From Motacilla alba alba (lineage: Eukaryota > Chordata > Aves > Passeriformes > Motacillidae), in the NCBI RefSeq assembly GCF_015832195.1, contig NC_052018.1, positions 112,873,966 through 112,937,965 of the forward strand: DNA of 64,000 nucleotides, read 5' to 3'. Positions 1 to 64,000 of the stretch are shown here, in pieces (positions within the stretch are counted from its first letter, which is position 1; the number at the start of each line of letters is the position of its first letter). The notes beneath the pieces are model-generated. The model was not told the origin of the DNA and searched no databases. It saw only the letters and a list, made by a program, of their open reading frames with translations. The position numbers were made by a program, and so were the translations under genes.

Positions 1-2402
1 CCTCCCCGCTTCTTACTCACCTTGTCATCTACTGTTTCTGCTCTGGTGGCTTGTCACTTCTGTAAACACAGCTCCTGGTTCCTGTGGTTCTAAAAAGCCT
101 GTTGTCTGGGAGTCATCTAAACAAAAATCCTTTAGGGTTCTCCTGGCAAACGATTAAATCATTGCAGAAAACGCCGGAATCGGATGCTCCCTGCCCCTTG
201 TACATTGTAGCTTCAGCTGTAGGCTGAAGGTCTGCATTTAAAAAGAAAGAATATTCTGGACTGACTTGCTTCTGGTTTGTTTTCCTTTTTGTCTTTCATT
301 GATAACAAAACAAAAAAGAGAAATGCCAGAAGTCCCTTCTCCTCAGTCCGATCTCTCTGGTTTCCGTGTGATCCAGAGGGAATTCATTGCTCTGGATTGC
401 TTGGCAGAGTAAGCAGATTCTGACTTGCTTTCCATGAAGCAGAAAAGCTGTTTGTGAGAAGGTCTGGGGTGAAATACACACCTAAAAGGAAGGAGAGCTA
501 AACCTGACAGTTCTCAATTCAGCAATTCTCAGCTGATGAGAGGCAGTTTTGTGGGAATCAGAGCTTTGAGAAGAGCATGGCAAAGCCTGCCAGAAGGTGC
601 TGGTGTTGAACTGGGATACTCACTGGCCTTTTGGGCTTCTAAAAGAGGGGCTGCACCTTCCCCAGGCTGTGAGTTAGCTGCTTAAAGTCAGCTTAGTGTC
701 TCCCCCAAGCACCTTTCCCTGCTCACAGGCCGGGGCTCAGTCCAGCTAAGTACTAAACTTACCTTCCTAAAACCTTCTTCCCTCCAAATTAACCTCCCCT
801 TTTCCTGGACTTGGCTGTGAATGGCTGCTTCCATTAGCTGCACCCTGAGTCAGACCGTTCCAGAGTGCTGAAGCTGAATCCCAGGGAGCACAAGTGCTGC
901 TGAGGGAAGGAGGGATGTGCGTCTGTGGGTGTGTGCTTCCTCTCCGTGCTGTTCGCTGTGCTGCAGCTGGAGTCCACAGGAATTCTGGAGGCAGCTCTGA
1001 AGGGGGGGATGCTGCTGGAAATACACCATTGTCTGATAACAGTGTGTTGGGGCAGCAGGGCTGTTTTGGGCAAACAAAATCCCAAACGGATGGGAACACT
1101 GAGCGTTTCCTGCTGGCCCTGCGTGCTAGCAGGGGGGAATGTGCCCACCTGAGCTGGTGACTTCCTTCAGCTGCACAGGCTGGAGATGGCTTTGGAGGGG
1201 AATTCAGTTCCACAATTGCCCCTGAAATCCCCAGGTGCCCAGCGGGCTCTGCTGCCAGGTCTGTAGTGGGGAGGGCTGGGGCTGTACCTAATGGGCCCTT
1301 TCCTCCCCAAATCAGGGGAGAAATGTGTCATCACACGCTCAGCAGAGCTCCTTGTCTGGAGCTGTTCTTTGGCAGTTTTTCAAGCCATATTAATTAAAGA
1401 TGAAGTCACTGGACACACTGTGTGGATTCAGTGGCAGGCAAGCGTGGCATTCCTGTGTCTTTTTCCACTAATTAATAAATCACTTGGAAACTGTAAGGTT
1501 TCCCAGCTCCTCTGCACGGATGCCAAATCAGTCACTTAAGAAATGTATGACTTTGGAGATTAAATTATTTCCCCATTATAATTAGTGTACTAAGCAAAGG
1601 GTTGGTTGGAGTCCTATCAGAACCCTTTTGTTGAAAGAGAAAACCAGATTGCATTAGAGCAGAATGAAGGGTTTTCTCTTTGTGACGTTCAGTTCCTTGG
1701 AGCATTGGAAGTACAATAATGAACAGCTTTTGCCCATCTTCTCTTATTTCTAACTTCCTTGGTTATAGAGGAAAACACTCAATGCCACCAAAATGTAGTC
1801 AAAATTTTGAAAAAATAGAAGGCAAAATGAAAGGAACTTTGGGTTTTTTAAAATAGCTCCTGTGATTTTTTTTTTGTTTTAATCTCCCTCAATGCTGGGA
1901 GTTATGCTTGGTGACACAGTAGCACAAAAGGCTTCAGTTTCCAGAAGATGAAACTGTGGGGAGTCAAGGATTTGTGGAAATGTTCCTATCCCAGTCATCC
2001 TAGTTTCAGCATGCACTGTGTTTTTGAAGTGGTGGCTAATGGCATTTTCTGTTGGGAAGAAAAGGAAAGTTTATTAGAACCATGCAGTTTCTTCTTTTGG
2101 CAGACCACTGGGTGAAGTGAAAAAGCTGAGCTTTTTAACAAAAGAAAAATCTCCTCTGAAATATTTAAGTGTTGCCACATTTTTCCCCAGATGATGTTAC
2201 TGCAAAACTCATTGACAGTTATCTCAGGACAGACAGTGGAAGGTTTGTAGTCAGTAATGATGTCCCAACATGTTTTCATACTGGGAGAACGGGCTGAGTG
2301 GGACTTGCCACATGATCAGAGCACTAGCCCAGAGCTTGGAAGGTGATGGAGAGGTCCTTGAAAATGCTGTAAAAATAAAGCAGGGTGCTTTTCTCTCCAC
2401 AG
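1..2402 (+). other. PLCB1: intron upstream of the first PLCB1 exon in the window (3' part)
   Basis: This is non-coding sequence ending in the pyrimidine-rich acceptor ttttctctccacag at 2402. I looked for the preceding exon, which should end with the codons for FLEK and the first two bases of the Ala155 codon, and did not find it, so it lies upstream of the window. The region is a mosaic of moderately GC-rich (about 830-1300) and AT-rich (about 1550-2300) sequence with short T and A runs. The open frames around 770-1210 read as random translation and have no splice context or family match. I see no repeat element or RNA gene. Confidence 0.85.
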
Positions 2403-63865
<61,463 letters not shown>

Positions 63866-64000
63866 GTGGGTGAAGCACAGCCTCCTCAGCAGGGGGCTGC
63901 TGGAGACCTTTGCTCAGACCCCTTTGCTGCTTTCACAGTAGAGAAGTCGTACACAGAAAAATGCAAAGCAGCAGCGGGTTCCTGGGAATGGGGGAGATGA
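63866..64000 (+). other. PLCB1: PLCB1 intron 21 (5' part)
   Basis: The intron opens gtgggt and continues past the window end. Only 135 bp are visible and nothing stands out in them. Confidence 0.88.

Noticed and set aside
767..1213. 148-codon minus-strand open frame and overlapping + strand frames upstream of exon 1
   Set aside because: Composition is random, the frames overlap on both strands, and there are no family motifs; they fall inside an intron.

Overview
This window is vertebrate nuclear DNA that lies inside one large protein-coding gene on the + strand. I identify the gene as PLCB1, phosphatidylinositol 4,5-bisphosphate phosphodiesterase (phospholipase C) beta-1. I assembled 21 coding exons by eye between 2403 and 63865. 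Every junction has a GT donor and an AG acceptor, every split codon rejoins in frame, and the exons total 2,469 nt (822 whole codons plus a split codon at each end) with no stop or frameshift. Numbered from the family's catalytic histidine 331, the joined protein covers about residues 155 to 977. The first exons (start codon and PH domain) lie upstream and the last exons (distal C-terminal coiled coil, stop, 3' UTR) lie downstream.

The organism is most likely a bird, or at least a sauropsid. The protein is almost the same as mammalian PLCB1 as I know it, but about 820 codons fit in 61 kb, whereas the mammalian gene spans several hundred kb. The recognisable dispersed repeats look like CR1 (chicken repeat 1) LINE relics, and I saw no Alu-, B1- or L1-like sequence. 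The species is not determined.

Layout: 1-2402 is intron upstream of the first exon here. Exons 1-4 (2403-9576) encode the EF-hand region. A 14-kb intron follows, holding a 62-bp minisatellite, a probable LINE relic and a hairpin. Exons 5-9 (23596-40575) encode the catalytic X half, with His331, Asn332, Glu361, Asp363, His378 and Glu412 all present. Intron 6 carries a roughly 650-bp CCATGGATGTCATGCC-type minisatellite. Exons 9-11 encode the X-Y linker, with an Asp-rich autoinhibitory tract. Exons 12-14 encode the catalytic Y half and are joined by an intron with minor-spliceosome (U12-type) signals. Exons 15-17 encode the C2 domain. Exon 18 carries the Gq-binding Asn-Pro-Ile helix-turn-helix. 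Exons 19-20 encode the variable C-terminal linker, and exon 21 starts the distal C-terminal coiled-coil domain.

Function, from family knowledge: PLC-beta1 is switched on by Galpha-q and Gbeta-gamma downstream of GPCRs. It cleaves PIP2 at the inner plasma membrane into IP3 and diacylglycerol. All pieces here belong to this one enzyme. I saw no second gene, no RNA gene and no undescribed biological system. The most notable points are the U12-type intron, the two minisatellites, a GC-rich island in intron 9 and a tyrosine inside the acidic linker tract. All calls were made by eye, without alignment software.
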